From Microvelia longipes (lineage: Eukaryota > Arthropoda > Insecta > Hemiptera > Veliidae): 64,000 bases of DNA. The stretch is taken from positions 26,222,993-26,286,992 of the forward strand of contig JACMZG010001914.1 in NCBI GenBank assembly GCA_018340805.1, read 5' to 3'. Of the stretch, positions 63,997-64,000 are shown one piece after another. Numbering within the stretch: position 1 is the first letter of the stretch; each line of letters opens with the position of its first letter. The position numbers were made by a program, and so were the translations under genes. The notes under the pieces are model-generated. The model saw only the letters and a program-made list of their open reading frames with translations, made no database searches and was not told the DNA's origin.

Positions 63997-64000
63997 CAAT
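62998..64000. repeat. ~335-bp satellite-like array, 3+ units, runs off window
   Basis: Unit markers GAGGACTTATCTACACC lie at 63008, 63341 and 63683 (periods 333 and 342), and a new unit begins at the last bases. Each unit has a GC-richer half (CAGGAGAAAGCTATCCCCCT, AAAACGCCTTTTTAAACG), a hairpin of about 95 bp (AGTGTTCATAGTAAAACAAA and inverse ATTTGTTTACCATGAACACT) and a (TA)n tract (63248-63330, 63590-63673, 63932-63994). Unit 1 lacks a preceding TA tract and starts in unique sequence. Confidence 0.93.

Overview
The window is AT-rich animal DNA with no bacterial-type gene layout. Spliceosomal signals, a jockey/CR1-type LINE, a mariner remnant, tRNA-derived SINEs, Penelope-like ends, many palindromic MITEs and about a dozen long (TA)n tracts suggest an invertebrate, probably an arthropod, with a repeat-rich genome and long introns. 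No marker names the species. Most of the 64 kb reads as intron or intergenic sequence.

Genes: one exon is convincing (59239-59528, +). It encodes an acidic, Tyr/Asp-rich stretch followed by a polybasic, furin-like site, which suggests part of a secreted precursor. Weaker exon candidates are at 1581-1645 and 35190-35240 (+, both with good splice sites and mutually compatible phases), 50626-50687 (+, signal-peptide-like start ending at a donor), 50338-50577 (-) and 48-149 (+). I cannot join them into one verified gene. No intact long ORF of a known cellular gene was seen.

Mobile DNA by region: 629-877 MITE with 8-bp TSD; 3480-3811 deleted mariner; 5571-6196 inverted-repeat element; 11185-12420 dispersed repeat (called R) split by a 662-bp Penelope-like inverted-end element with hammerhead-like motifs; 12432-13091 TTA-type MITE; 23520-24709 giant hairpin with TA duplication; 24750-25490 and 55115-56718 a second dispersed family (called G) with a built-in (TA)n tract; 27955-28125 decayed Penelope-like end; 34916-35132 and 58109-58367 SINEs; 40683-41225 and 46996-47514 two inverted copies of one MITE; 45590-45784 short palindromic MITE; 52500-53775 dead LINE; 56825-58025 another R copy split by a 781-bp Penelope-like element; 58511-59078 foldback with internal tandem repeats. 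Minisatellites (20-150 bp periods) fill much of 26-39 kb, 52 kb and 61-62 kb. A ~335-bp satellite-like array with a hairpin and (TA)n in each unit runs off the right edge.

The most interesting signal is the pair of Penelope-like composites. Each has two end modules facing each other, an asymmetric tail on the right, a 10-11 bp target duplication, and a stem-loop-GAAA motif in both arms that resembles the hammerhead ribozyme core. All coordinates and alignments were made by eye.
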